From: Bradyrhizobium liaoningense
Lineage (GTDB): Bacteria > Pseudomonadota > Alphaproteobacteria > Rhizobiales > Xanthobacteraceae
Direction of reading: 5' to 3'
Length of the DNA stretch: 64,000 bases
Assembly (NCBI RefSeq): GCF_018130825.1
Contig: NZ_JAFCJS010000001.1
Coordinates: 1,240,001 to 1,304,000, forward strand
Positions 42,197-51,257 of this stretch are shown piece after piece (the stretch's first letter is position 1; every line of letters begins with the position of its first letter). The translations under genes were made by a program, and so were the position numbers. Under the pieces are notes generated by a model. That model worked only from the letters and a program-made list of their open reading frames with translations. It was not told the origin of the DNA and did not search any database.

Positions 42197-43417
42197 TCAT
42201 GCCGCCGCCGGCGCCACCTCCCCTTGCGGCTTCGCGAACGGCCGGAACGTCATCGCCATCAGGAAGGCGCCAAGGCCCATCGCCCAGGAGGCGATGTAGA
42301 GCCAGGCGTAGCTGGAGAACGCGTCATAGATCAGCCCGCCGGCGAGCGGGCCCGTCGCCATGCCGAGGCTGCCGGCCATCGCCGTGCCGCCGATCACCGT
42401 GCCCATCATCCGCAGCGGAAAGTTCTCGCGGATCAGCACGGCATAGAGCGGCATGGTGCCGGCATAGATGAAGCCGAACACGGCGCCGACCGCGTAGAAG
42501 GTCGCAAGCTGCTGCGCGAAGACGTAGGCCAGCGCGCCGAATGCCTGCAGCAGCAGGCCCGAGACCAGCACGCGCTTGGCGCCGAAGCGGTCGCCCATCA
42601 GGCCGAAGGCAATGCGCCCGCCGAGGCCCGCAAAACCCTCGATGCTGTAGATCGTCACCGCCGCGACCAGCGGAATGCCGCAGCTCACGGCATAGGAGAC
42701 GGTATGGATGATCGGGCCGGAATGGGTGGCGCAGCAGAAGAAGTTGGTGGCAAGCAGGATGAAGAATTGCGGCGAGCGCAGCGCCTCGCCCATCGACATC
42801 TCGTTTCGCGCCGCCCCCTCCGCCATTGGTGCGGCCGCGGCCTGCGCGAGCGCGGGCGGACGGCGCACCAGGAGCGAGACCGGGATCATGATGGCGGCAA
42901 CCACCAGCGCGATGATCTGCATCGAGGTGCGCCAGTCATGGCCTGAGACCAGCCAGGCCGCGAGCGGCGACATCGTCATCGGCGCCATGCCCATGCCAGC
43001 CGAGACGAGCGACACCGCGAGGCTGCGGTTTGTGTCGAACCAACCGGTGACGGTCGCCATCATCGGCGCGAAGATCGCCGCGCAGGACGCGCCGACCAGA
43101 AGGCCGAACACGAACTGGAACACGATCAGCGAGGTCGCATGGCTCGCGGCAAACAGGCTCAGCGCCAGCACGGTCGATCCCGTCAGCACCACCGGCAGCG
43201 GCCCGAACCTGTCCGTCGCCGTGCCCCAGGCCATGCTGGTGAAGGCCATCGCCAGGAAGCCGATCGTCATCGCGCTGGAGATGCCGGTCACCGACCAGCC
43301 GGTGTCCTTGGCGATCGGCTGCAGGAACACCGGCAACGAAAACATGCCGCCGATCGCGACGCAGCCGAGCAGGCCGCCTGCGGCGACGATCACCCAGCGA
43401 TAGTGGGAACGAAGCAT
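42197..43417 (-). CDS. MFS transporter
   Basis: A 406-residue major facilitator with twelve predicted helices, close to the monocarboxylate/oxalate-formate antiporter-like group. Features are GGMFSLPVFLQPIAKDTGWS, TSMAWGTATDRFGPLPVVLTGS (loop 2-3 motif) and IAFGLMGDRFGAKRVLVSGLLLQAFG (second-half repeat). The start was set at the ATG preceding the first helix; upstream in-frame codons give an unlikely Cys/Arg-rich extension. Substrate unknown. Confidence 0.9.
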   Translation of the reverse strand: MLRSHYRWVIVAAGGLLGCVAIGGMFSLPVFLQPIAKDTGWSVTGISSAMTIGFLAMAFTSMAWGTATDRFGPLPVVLTGSTVLALSLFAASHATSLIVFQFVFGLLVGASCAAIFAPMMATVTGWFDTNRSLAVSLVSAGMGMAPMTMSPLAAWLVSGHDWRTSMQIIALVVAAIMIPVSLLVRRPPALAQAAAAPMAEGAARNEMSMGEALRSPQFFILLATNFFCCATHSGPIIHTVSYAVSCGIPLVAAVTIYSIEGFAGLGGRIAFGLMGDRFGAKRVLVSGLLLQAFGALAYVFAQQLATFYAVGAVFGFIYAGTMPLYAVLIRENFPLRMMGTVIGGTAMAGSLGMATGPLAGGLIYDAFSSYAWLYIASWAMGLGAFLMAMTFRPFAKPQGEVAPAAA

Positions 43418-43749
43418 CTTTGGTCTCCCGTCAGGTCTGTCTGGGTGGAAGACGAATGGGAACCACGCTCGCCGACAGCGGCATGTCATTTTTGCCGCAC
43501 GCTTTTGTGAGCCGCCAGCAAAAAGTGCGAAAACAACCCCATGCACAGTAGCCGGCTATAGCGGGATCAATGACTTACGAGGCCAGTGACCTGCGATGAC
43601 CGGAAGCGATTTGACCCGTCGGGCAAAACACTGGCATGATGTCATCCTCCCGCCAGCATAGTCGCAGCACGTTCGGACGCTCGCCGATCATGGCGCACGG
43701 TCGCCGACCCGGTGCGCTTCAACGTGCTGATCTTGAACGGAACGTTCCC
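43418..43749. other. Intergenic region without recognised features
   Basis: About 330 bases between the MFS gene and the broken cupin gene. It must contain promoters for both divergent units. I see no clear consensus promoter, palindrome or conserved reading frame here. Confidence 0.4.
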
Positions 43750-44207
43750 ATGCCAAAGATCGATATCGCCACCGTCCCTGCCCGCAAGGGCTCGGGCTAT
43801 CCGCTCCCTTTGCCGCCCCGTGCGCCGAGCGCATCCGCAAGCGGCTCGGCAATGCCGGCGGTCTTGCCGATTTCGGCGTCAATCTGATGCGCCTGCCGCC
43901 GGGCAACTGGTCGAGCCAGCGGCACTGGCATTCGCATGAGGACGAGTTCGTCTACGTGCTCGAAGGCGAAGTGGTGCTGATCGAGGACGAGGGCGAAACC
44001 GTGCTGCGCGCGGGCGACTGCGCCGCCTTCCCGAAGGCAAGCGGCAACGGCCATCATATGGTCAACCGCTCGGATGTGACGGCGATCTATCTCGAAGTCG
44101 GCTCCCGCTCGCCTGACGATCTCACGACATGCTCCGACATCGACATGATGAGCGCCAATTCCGACGGCCGGTTCGTGCACAAGGACGGCACGCCCTACCC
44201 GGACTAG
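43750..44207 (+). pseudogene. Cupin domain gene with a frameshift
   Basis: The N-terminal part (PKIDIATVPARKGSGYP) and the cupin core (NWSSQRHWHSHEDEFVYVLEG, AGDCAAFPKASGNGHHMVNRSD) are in different frames. Adding one base near 43807-43811 (CCCTTTG) restores a continuous protein of about 152 residues, reading FAAPCAERIRKRLGNAGGLADFGVNLM across the junction. The first frame alone stops at 43887. Either a real single-base deletion inactivated it or a homopolymer read error is present. The intact family is a small cupin of unknown function. Confidence 0.8.
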
Positions 44208-44227
44208 GCCTTGTGGACATCGGAGAG

Positions 44228-45781
44228 CTACTCGGGCAACCCCGCTTTGCGAAAGCCCTCAATCATCAGCTTCGCATTCTTTGATACCTGGCTCCGAGCG
44301 ATCCACGCCGATATCGTGAAAGCGGGATCTATCTCAAGCACACGAGCCGCCGCCTCACGGGCCTCAGCATCGTGTCCGAGATGGGCGAAAGCGGACGCGA
44401 GGCAGCGGTATGGTCCTGGATAGAAAGGGTTCTGACGCAGGGCTTTCTTCGCTGCAACGATGGCCTCGTCAAAGCGACGAAGCTCGATAAAGGCAAATCC
44501 CATCCCAGTAAACGTTGAGTATAGTTGCGGGTCTACCGGACTCATGCGCATGGCACGTTCAAAACTCCGGATCGCTTCGTCCGGCTGCCCCGCAATCTTA
44601 CAGACCCAGCCTCTGCGGTTCCATATGTGATATGAATTTGGGTTGAGCGCGGCCGCCCGATCGGCCATCTCAATCTCAGCCTCACAATCGCCGACCAACA
44701 AGGCCGAGATTGATGCAGCAGTTGCTAACGTGTCTGGATCATGACCGTCGAGGCTCAATGCCAGGCGCATAAGCCGAACGGCTTCCCTGCGTTCGAATTG
44801 TGGGTCGATCGCATAGCTCCTAAACACGTTTTCCATATGACAGTCGCCTGCCAAAGCTGCCGCAGCAGCAAACCCAGGGTCAAGCTCCAGGGCGCGCTGG
44901 ACCAGTCGGAGTGCCTCTGCCAAACTTTCGCGGGTCGATCGGACGGCTTGCTGGATCGCCCGGAGAAAAAGATCATACGCGGTGAGGTCTTCCGGTCGCC
45001 GCCGCGTTGCCATCGCAATTTCTGTTTGAAACAACTTCGGCTGAATGGCTGAGACAACCGCGACCGTGACGTCGTCCTGCAACGCGAAAATATCCGTCAG
45101 GTCACGCTCGAACCTATCCGCCCAAATGTGTGCGCCCGTGGCCGCTTCAATCAACCGGCAGGTGATGCGAACTTTCCCCGACGCCTTGCGCACGGCTCCC
45201 TCGAGGACATAGCGGACTCCAAGCCTGCGCCCGACTTCCTTGATGTCGACGGTTTTGCCCTTGAAGGTGAAACTCGAATTGCGAGCGATCACGAACAACC
45301 ATCTGAACCGCGAAAGCGCGGTCGTTATCTCCTCGACCATCCCGTCCGCGAAGTACTCCTGCTCGGGATCGCCGGACATATTCGCGAACGGCAGCACGGC
45401 GATGGAGGGCTTGTCGGGAACTGCAGGAGCGCTCTCCAGCGCATCGCCCGGATTTGGGCTCGCAACTCCTCGCGCCTCCCGCACCTGTCCGACGAAGCGA
45501 AAGCCCTTGCGCGGCAGTGTTTTGATGAAGCGCTGTTGCTCGCCGGAATCGCCGATTGCACCGCGGGCGGCATTCAAGCGGGTTGTCAGCGCCGCGTCGG
45601 AGACGGTGCGCCCATTCCAAATGGCCTTGATGAGGTCGTCCTTGCTGACAACCCGCTCCCTGTTGCGGATCAGGTAATCGAGCAGGTCAAAAACCTGGGG
45701 TGTGATCGACACCGCATCGGTCCCCCGATGCAGCTCGCGGCGGTCGGTGTCGAATGCGAATTCCTCGAAAAGATAGCGCAA
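44228..45781 (-). CDS. Winged-helix regulator with TolB-like and TPR domains
   Basis: A 517-residue protein. Residues 1-100 are an OmpR/CadC-type winged helix (VFDLLDYLIRNRERVVSKDDLIKAIWNGRTVSDAALTTRLNAARGAIGD). Residues 130-250 are the TolB N-like domain often joined to it (IAVLPFANMSGDPEQEYFADGMVEEITTALSRFRWLFVIARNSSFTFKG). TPR repeats fill the rest. There is no transmembrane helix, unlike CadC. A TTG start with AAGGA upstream is used. Such proteins are frequent in Bradyrhizobium; targets and signals are unknown. Confidence 0.9.
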   Translation of the reverse strand: MRYLFEEFAFDTDRRELHRGTDAVSITPQVFDLLDYLIRNRERVVSKDDLIKAIWNGRTVSDAALTTRLNAARGAIGDSGEQQRFIKTLPRKGFRFVGQVREARGVASPNPGDALESAPAVPDKPSIAVLPFANMSGDPEQEYFADGMVEEITTALSRFRWLFVIARNSSFTFKGKTVDIKEVGRRLGVRYVLEGAVRKASGKVRITCRLIEAATGAHIWADRFERDLTDIFALQDDVTVAVVSAIQPKLFQTEIAMATRRRPEDLTAYDLFLRAIQQAVRSTRESLAEALRLVQRALELDPGFAAAAALAGDCHMENVFRSYAIDPQFERREAVRLMRLALSLDGHDPDTLATAASISALLVGDCEAEIEMADRAAALNPNSYHIWNRRGWVCKIAGQPDEAIRSFERAMRMSPVDPQLYSTFTGMGFAFIELRRFDEAIVAAKKALRQNPFYPGPYRCLASAFAHLGHDAEAREAAARVLEIDPAFTISAWIARSQVSKNAKLMIEGFRKAGLPE

Positions 45782-45926
45782 GCTGCCATTCCTTCTCGGG
45801 AGCGTCTCTGTACCAGCGCATCAAGAATATGCCGCCGGTAAGAGAAATGTAAGACACCAGTCAAGCGCGCCCGCGCATCTTGCGGCAACTTCTGCATAGT
45901 GAACAATCCAGACAAGACACACCCTC

Positions 45927-46172
45927 ATGAGCACGATCCGCGGGACGACCGAGCCGGGACCGGCAACCGCAAGGCGGCAGGTCTACAGCCCTCTCGAAAT
46001 ATATTGGGATGCATTTCAGGAGTGGCGCAAACGCCGGAGATCAGCGGCCAACTTGCGCGACCTAAGTGACAGGGAGCTAATGGATATCGGTATTGCGCGC
46101 AGCGAAATCGACCATCTCGCTTCGCATCGAGATTGCGATCCGCGAGGCATCCTATCCGGCGGAGGCGGATAG
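45927..46172 (+). CDS. DUF1127 domain small protein
   Basis: An 81-residue protein whose centre is the DUF1127 (YjiS-like) motif: WRKRRRSAANLRDLSDRELMDIGIARSEIDHLA. Small DUF1127 proteins in alphaproteobacteria influence RNA turnover and phosphate or carbon metabolism through Arg-rich RNA contacts. The Gly-rich end is likely unstructured. Its 3' end is 125 bases before a kinase-like gene. Confidence 0.9.
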   Translation: MSTIRGTTEPGPATARRQVYSPLEIYWDAFQEWRKRRRSAANLRDLSDRELMDIGIARSEIDHLASHRDCDPRGILSGGGG

Positions 46173-46296
46173 CTTCGCGATTCTGGCAAACGCCGCGGCC
46201 GGGGACAAGCCACGATCATGGCTGGCAGCCGAGATTGCGGGAGCGTTCTCTTTTGTCCGCCGTCGGTGTTTGATTGCGGCTGGCGGGAGACGGGCG

Positions 46297-47118
46297 ATGC
46301 GGGGATCCCTCGGGGAGAAGATCAACCAGGGCGGCACGGCGGACATCCACGCCTGGGCGCCAGGTCAGGTCGTAAAACTGTTCAGGGAAGGTTTCCCCCC
46401 GCGGCTCGGCCAGCGAGAGGCGCGGATGACCCAGGCCGTCTTTGCCGCCGGCTTGCCTGCGCCGCAGGTGTTCGGCGAGGTAACGCTCGACGGACGCTTC
46501 GGCATCGTGCTCGCCCGCCTGGACGGACCGACACTGCTGCAAGCAACGCGCAGCGGCACCGTGACGTTCGCCCAGGCGGGTGCGATCCTTGCGTCCCTCG
46601 GCCTGTGCGTTCACAGGATGTCGCCGCCGCCGGAGGCCTTCCATCTACGCGACTGGATGGACCGCGCCTTGAGGCGCTCGGGCGACATCGTGCCCAAGCA
46701 CATCGCCTCCGGCATCCTCGCGCTGATCGACCGCCTGCAACGGCCGGGGGACGGGCTGTGCCATGGCGACCTCCATCCCAACAACGTGATCATGACGGCG
46801 GACGGTCCGCGGCTGATCGACTGGACCTTTGCGATCCGCGCGCCTGCGGCCCTCGATCATGGGCTCACTCACATCGGCCTGACCGAGCTTGCCCTCGACG
46901 TCACCGACAATCCGCAGCGGCCGCCTGCGGTCAATGCGGCCGCTCAATCCGAATACGCGCGGCTGTCCGGCAAGCCGGTAGCGGCGCTGAGGCAGGCGAT
47001 GGAGCCCTGGCTGCCGATCGCGATCGTCCGCTACTTCCTGATTATGGGCGGGCCGACAAGCGAGCGATGGCGGCGGATGATGCAGCGCGCCGAAGCGGCC
47101 CTGCGCTCGCAGGACTGA
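46297..47118 (+). CDS. Aminoglycoside phosphotransferase-like kinase family protein
   Basis: A 273-residue APH/ChoK-fold protein. The catalytic loop CHGDLHPNNVIM and the metal-binding LIDWTFAI (normally IDW/DFG) are intact, and an N-terminal lobe INQGGTADIHAWAPGQVVKLF with the ATP-binding Lys is seen. It may phosphorylate a small alcohol or aminoglycoside-like compound; no resistance claim can be made. The ATG chosen has GGGAGA upstream. It stands alone and converges with the haloperoxidase gene. Confidence 0.85.
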   Translation: MRGSLGEKINQGGTADIHAWAPGQVVKLFREGFPPRLGQREARMTQAVFAAGLPAPQVFGEVTLDGRFGIVLARLDGPTLLQATRSGTVTFAQAGAILASLGLCVHRMSPPPEAFHLRDWMDRALRRSGDIVPKHIASGILALIDRLQRPGDGLCHGDLHPNNVIMTADGPRLIDWTFAIRAPAALDHGLTHIGLTELALDVTDNPQRPPAVNAAAQSEYARLSGKPVAALRQAMEPWLPIAIVRYFLIMGGPTSERWRRMMQRAEAALRSQD

Positions 47119-47203
47119 ATCCTTCATCGCGCGCGCGTGGCCGTCGATGCGGCTGCGCGGTGTCGCGCGCGAGCCTCACGGCAGGCGCGCCGCCCGTCTG
47201 CCG

Positions 47204-48991
47204 TCAGATCGTCACGCGGCTGCCGTCGAAACGCGTGAAGGAGAAGCCGTCGAACGGCTCGCGAAGGGTAGCGCGCTCGTCCCGCAACATGCAGATAGCC
47301 ACTTCCTCACCGATCGCCATCGAGGCGGAGGCGTCGGAACGCCAGTGGATGCCCGCCCAATTCCGTCCGAAACCGAAATTCACGGCGAGCTTGTTCAACT
47401 CTCCGCCGACCGTGAGCGGTGGGCCGTCATAGGGCACAAGCCTTGTCGGGTCAGCCGGATCGGGCTGCACCGGGTTGGCGATGACGCGGCTCTCGTCGAA
47501 GAACGCCTTCAATATCGTAGCCGTGACGGCCCCAACGCTCGTGGCCCCGCCGGGATAGGTGGAGTGGAAGGGCGCGCCCTCCGGATAGGTTTGCGACAAC
47601 AGATAAGTGCCGTATTTGGCCTTGCTGCGAGCGAGGGCTTCCGATTTCAGGAAATCATCATGCAGCGGGTAGTCGCTCACGCCATTGGCGAGGCGATGGT
47701 GCGCCAGAGCGCCGTAGGCTTCCGGTCTCACAGCCCTGTGCACGAAATACTTCTGCCAATAGGACGCGCGAACGGAGTTACTGATCCCCGTGGCGAGCAG
47801 TGCCTGCACGTACTGCAACCCGAAGGTGGCACCCGCAGGGACCTGGGTTTTCGATTTCCGATACGGGTTCGAGGGGTAGGACACGGGCTCTGCCGGTGGA
47901 TAGATCCCGGAGTAGCGTTTGTCCGCCCCGCCACCGGGTGTCGCAAGGATCAATGCTGCCGCCCACCCAAGTGCAGGACCCGTATGGATATACTCCGCGA
48001 GATCCCTCCCTGTCGTGATGTATCGCGGTGCCGCCTCGAACTGCAACTGGCGTTTCGGTGCGACGCCGTTCTGGATCGCCAGCCACTCCTCGTAGTCGGT
48101 CAGGAATTCGCTGGCGGGCGACACGGTGCGAACTTGGGCACTGATCCACTGCGCGGCATAGGGCGCGTCCCTGAGCAGGAACTGCGAGATCAGCGGACCG
48201 TCCAAAACGCCTGGAGGCGTGACGGACCGGCCCTTCGGGTCGCCTGCGTCGAAATAAAGCGCATTGGCGCGGAACAGTGTGCCGGGCGTGACCCGCCCAC
48301 CAGACTTCGGCCCTCGGAAATCGGCAAGCTTGTTGATCTCCTCGGTTGCCATAAGCACGTCCCGATTGGCGGTGTCGTCGCGCAACTCGGTCAGCGGAAC
48401 ATCACGAAGCAGGGATTGCCAATAGACCTCGACCGCCTCGCCGCCGCGCTCCGCACTTGCAAGAGCCGGTGCCGGGGGTATTCCAATCTGAGTAGGGTTT
48501 ATGCCGCTGAGACTGACGGCCAGTGTGCCCAAGGGATTGACCAGCTTGCGAGTGCCGCCGAGCCGGATTTTCTCGAAATCCGCGGGCTCGCCCGACTGGC
48601 AAGCGGCATAAAGCGTTTGCCATGCCTCTGGTTCAACTTCGCCGCGTTTGTCGTGCGGCAGGCCCCGTGAATCGGAACCGATCTTGTTTGTGTAGCGCGC
48701 CTCATCACCATTCGCCGGGTGGGGCGCGATGGGCATTTTCTCGTTGTTGCCCGCACAGACCCCGCGGACCTCGAAGGCGCGACTCTTGAACGCTGCGTCG
48801 AGCGGTCGCGGGTCCGCGCTCACAGGCTGCGCCAGCGCCGGGGCGAACCCGGGCAGGCTCGGCGGCGACGCAAGCACGGCGGCGCCAACCGCAATGCCGG
48901 TCCCGCCAAGCAGCGAGCGGCGAGTGATCGCGGTCGACGGGCCCGGCGACGCCAGGCAGGATTCAGTTGGAACGGTGGAATGGTCAGCCAT
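47204..48991 (-). CDS. Vanadium-dependent haloperoxidase-like protein, Tat signal
   Basis: A 595-residue secreted protein. It has a twin-arginine signal (TRRSLLGGTGIAVGAAVLAS). The C-terminal PAP2/VHPO motifs are YWQKYFVHRAVRPEAYG near residue 410, PFHSTYPGGATSVGAV near 475 and GRNWAGIHWRSDASAS near 545. The vanadate-contacting Lys, Arg, Arg and second His are present. In the middle motif the usual GHAT is GATS, so the acid-base His is replaced by Ala. It may be a haloperoxidase-related protein with altered chemistry. Confidence 0.85.
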   Translation of the reverse strand: MADHSTVPTESCLASPGPSTAITRRSLLGGTGIAVGAAVLASPPSLPGFAPALAQPVSADPRPLDAAFKSRAFEVRGVCAGNNEKMPIAPHPANGDEARYTNKIGSDSRGLPHDKRGEVEPEAWQTLYAACQSGEPADFEKIRLGGTRKLVNPLGTLAVSLSGINPTQIGIPPAPALASAERGGEAVEVYWQSLLRDVPLTELRDDTANRDVLMATEEINKLADFRGPKSGGRVTPGTLFRANALYFDAGDPKGRSVTPPGVLDGPLISQFLLRDAPYAAQWISAQVRTVSPASEFLTDYEEWLAIQNGVAPKRQLQFEAAPRYITTGRDLAEYIHTGPALGWAAALILATPGGGADKRYSGIYPPAEPVSYPSNPYRKSKTQVPAGATFGLQYVQALLATGISNSVRASYWQKYFVHRAVRPEAYGALAHHRLANGVSDYPLHDDFLKSEALARSKAKYGTYLLSQTYPEGAPFHSTYPGGATSVGAVTATILKAFFDESRVIANPVQPDPADPTRLVPYDGPPLTVGGELNKLAVNFGFGRNWAGIHWRSDASASMAIGEEVAICMLRDERATLREPFDGFSFTRFDGSRVTI

Positions 48992-49370
48992 GGAGGCCTC
49001 CTCCCTCGCGGGAAAGTTTCGGCAGGATTGCGCCGGAGCCGTCCGATTACTTGCATGCTGCAGCCGAAATCATTTCACCGGCAGGACTCTGACGAGATTG
49101 ACTCAGATCAATGGTGAGTCGAGCAGACCAATTGGGCACCGGCGGGGACCATCGCCCGCCGTGTCTTTGCACAACGCAGTGCCCACCGGAGCAATGACGT
49201 CGCCTTTGGGTCATTTTCGAGGGTTCAGCGGAGATTGTCGGCTGGCTGATGTCCGCTGCTACCCCTTGAACATTCATCGGCGCTTGCCGGACACGCTGCA
49301 TCCGGCCAGACGCCTGTGATTCAAGCTTCGCTTGATGAGTCCTCGCCCTAGTGCTCCAGCCCCTATCGCA
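48992..49370. other. Intergenic region without recognised genes
   Basis: About 380 bases between the haloperoxidase-like gene and the membrane protein gene. It carries the likely ribosome binding site of the haloperoxidase gene (GGAGG) and a small dyad CAAGC-TTC-GCTTG (49323-49335). Nothing else is identifiable; it could hold a decayed gene. Confidence 0.4.
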
Positions 49371-49961
49371 TCATCCCAGCTGAGCCCTTCTGGCGCGACG
49401 CCGCCATTCGCCGACGGTGAGCCAGACGGCGGAGACCAGGAAGTAGACCGCACCGACCGCAGCGTAGCCCGTGACCGTCGTGATCGATGGAGACATCGGC
49501 GTCGTGGCCTGAAAGATGAAGAAGCCGCCAGCCAGGGCCGACTGGCCACCGCTGAGCACCATGGCCCACTGCGCATTGTCGCTTTTCCAGCGCCGCACGG
49601 CTGTCGCCAACTGGAGCAATCCGGACAGGATCGCCCAGGCGCCGAACACACCAAGGACCCAATTCATGCTCACCTGCAACGCGAGAAGGACCGCGATCGC
49701 GGTCGCAAGGCTGACCACGACGTTCAACATCTGCGTGCGGTTTTGATCGAGCCCACCACTGCGCAGGCCATCGACGAAATTGGCCGCGGCGTCCCATGCC
49801 GGATAGAGCACCAGCAAGGCGCCGGCGATCGCGGCAGACGACGGCCCGACCGCGAACGCGGCAACGACCCAGGCGACGGAGAACGCCGCGCGCAAGAAAT
49901 AGTATTGCTTCAGCCACCGTTCGCGATCGGCACGAACCAGATCCAGTTGATGTTGCGTCAC
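49371..49961 (-). CDS. DUF308/HdeD-like membrane protein
   Basis: The 196-residue protein has about six hydrophobic helices and resembles the HdeD/DUF308 group: FLRAAFSVAWVVAAFAVGP, GALLVLYPAWDAAANFVDGLRSGG, VLGVFGAWAILSGLLQLATAVRRWK and GYAAVGAVYFLVSAVWLTVGE. It begins at GTG with GGAG eight bases upstream. An operator matching that of the neighbouring TetR gene lies just ahead, so it is probably repressed by that regulator. Confidence 0.8.
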   Translation of the reverse strand: MTQHQLDLVRADRERWLKQYYFLRAAFSVAWVVAAFAVGPSSAAIAGALLVLYPAWDAAANFVDGLRSGGLDQNRTQMLNVVVSLATAIAVLLALQVSMNWVLGVFGAWAILSGLLQLATAVRRWKSDNAQWAMVLSGGQSALAGGFFIFQATTPMSPSITTVTGYAAVGAVYFLVSAVWLTVGEWRRRARRAQLG

Positions 49962-49974
49962 TTCAGGTCTCCTT

Positions 49975-49990
49975 TACCTACTAGTTGGTA
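49975..49990. promoter_or_regulatory. TetR operator upstream of the HdeD-like gene
   Basis: TACC-TACTAGTT-GGTA shares both half-sites, spacing and the AGTT centre with the site before the nearby tetR gene (TACC-TTCCAGTT-GGTA). It lies 14 bases before the translation start of the membrane protein gene, which should be repressed by it. Confidence 0.75.
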
Positions 49991-50061
49991 GTCTCTGTAC
50001 GCAGCAAGAGGCCCTCGCCCGGCTCGCCTGCGCCGGGCGCTTCATGATCTCGCCGATGTCT

Positions 50062-50646
50062 TCAGTGCCTGGTGGACAGCCGTTCCAGCAGCGGGCCGGT
50101 GATGACGCCGAACATTTTCGGATCGCCATAGGCGCGCGCCGACAGCATCGCACCGTGAATGGTTGCCATGAATCCTTCAGCTTCGACCTTGGCCGAGTTG
50201 GAGAGGTGAAGCCGCCCCTTCCGCTTGCCGCGCTCCATCACCGAAATCAGCCACGACGCCAGTGCGCGAAAATGCGCGCGGACTTCAAGCGCCACCTCCT
50301 CCGGCAGCATCGGAAGCTCGCTGGCAAGCAGCGCACAGACGCAGAATGGCGCCGTCGCGTCCGTGATGCACGCTTCCCAATATCCGACATAGCTTTTGAG
50401 CTGGTCGCGCGGATCGGGGATATTGCGCTCCAGGGCAGCCAATCCCGCCTCCGCCTCTTCGCGGTAACGCGACACGAGGGTGCGGACCAGATCGACCTTG
50501 CTGGCGAAATGGTGGTGGATGCTCGGCTTGCGGATGCCGACGACGTTGGCGATGTCGGCATAACTGAAGCCGTTGTAGCCGCCCGCGATGATCAGGCTGC
50601 GCGCGCAGGCCAGGATGTCGTCGGCGGTCGAGGGAAAATTGGTCAT
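50062..50646 (-). CDS. TetR family transcriptional regulator
   Basis: A 194-residue TetR repressor (YcdC/TetR_C_11-like) with HTH DDILACARSLIIAGGYNGFSYADIANVVGIRKPSIHHHFASKVDLV. The C-terminal domain includes CITDATAPFCVCALLASELPMLP, which is typical of this subgroup. It has an operator right at its start and a matching one before the HdeD-like gene downstream, so the regulon includes itself and that gene. Confidence 0.93.
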   Translation of the reverse strand: MTNFPSTADDILACARSLIIAGGYNGFSYADIANVVGIRKPSIHHHFASKVDLVRTLVSRYREEAEAGLAALERNIPDPRDQLKSYVGYWEACITDATAPFCVCALLASELPMLPEEVALEVRAHFRALASWLISVMERGKRKGRLHLSNSAKVEAEGFMATIHGAMLSARAYGDPKMFGVITGPLLERLSTRH

Positions 50647-50658
50647 GGCCGATTAACT

Positions 50659-50674
50659 ACCTTCCAGTTGGTAG
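50659..50674. promoter_or_regulatory. TetR operator upstream of tetR
   Basis: TACC-TTCCAGTT-GGTA sits 13 bases before the tetR start codon, flanked by a further inverted C..G pair (CTACC/GGTAG). It matches the operator in front of the neighbouring HdeD-like gene. Confidence 0.75.
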
Positions 50675-50726
50675 GTGGTCAAGAATGGGGTGCTTCAACC
50701 ATCCGTGAGTGGTAGGAGCCCCTTCC

Positions 50727-51224
50727 ATGACCATTCGCCCAATCGTCCGCTACCCCGACCGCCGTCTCGCAATGCCGGCCCGCCCCGTCACCGTATTCGA
50801 CGACGGCTTGCGCGAGCTTGCGGCGGATTTGCTCGACACCATGCGCGCCGCGCCCGGCATCGGCATCACCGCCCCGCATATCGGCGTGCCCTTGCGCGTC
50901 GTGGTGCTCGAGCTCGACCCCAAGGCGGGGCCGCAGACTTACGTCAATCCGGCGATCGAATGGGCCTCGCCCGACATGATCATGCACAAGGAAGGCAGCG
51001 TCTCGATGCCCGGCGTCAACGACGAGGTGCAGCGCCACGCCCGCGTGCGGATCAGCTACCAGGATCTCGACGGCAACATGCAGACCGAGGAGTCCGAGGC
51101 CCTGCGCGCCGTCTGTCACCAGCACGAGATCGACCAGCTCGACGGCCTGTTCTGGATCCAGCGGCTGTCGCGGCTGAAGCGCGAGCGGCTGGTGAAGAAG
51201 TATGAGAAGATGGCGCGGGGGTAA
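50727..51224 (+). CDS. Peptide deformylase-like protein with altered active site
   Basis: A 165-residue protein aligned over its full length with peptide deformylase. It has GIGITAPHIG (residues 44-53), EGSVSMPG (89-96) and HQHEIDQLDG (131-140). In active enzymes these read GxGxAAxQ, EGCLS and QHExDH. So Gln50 is His51, the metal Cys90 is Ser91 and the second metal His136 is Gln137; His133 and Glu134 remain. It is probably not a normal iron/zinc deformylase. A GGTAGGAG site precedes the ATG. Confidence 0.88.
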   Translation: MTIRPIVRYPDRRLAMPARPVTVFDDGLRELAADLLDTMRAAPGIGITAPHIGVPLRVVVLELDPKAGPQTYVNPAIEWASPDMIMHKEGSVSMPGVNDEVQRHARVRISYQDLDGNMQTEESEALRAVCHQHEIDQLDGLFWIQRLSRLKRERLVKKYEKMARG

Positions 51225-51257
51225 GTTGGCTCCGTAGCGCGGATGAGCTGGCCCGCT

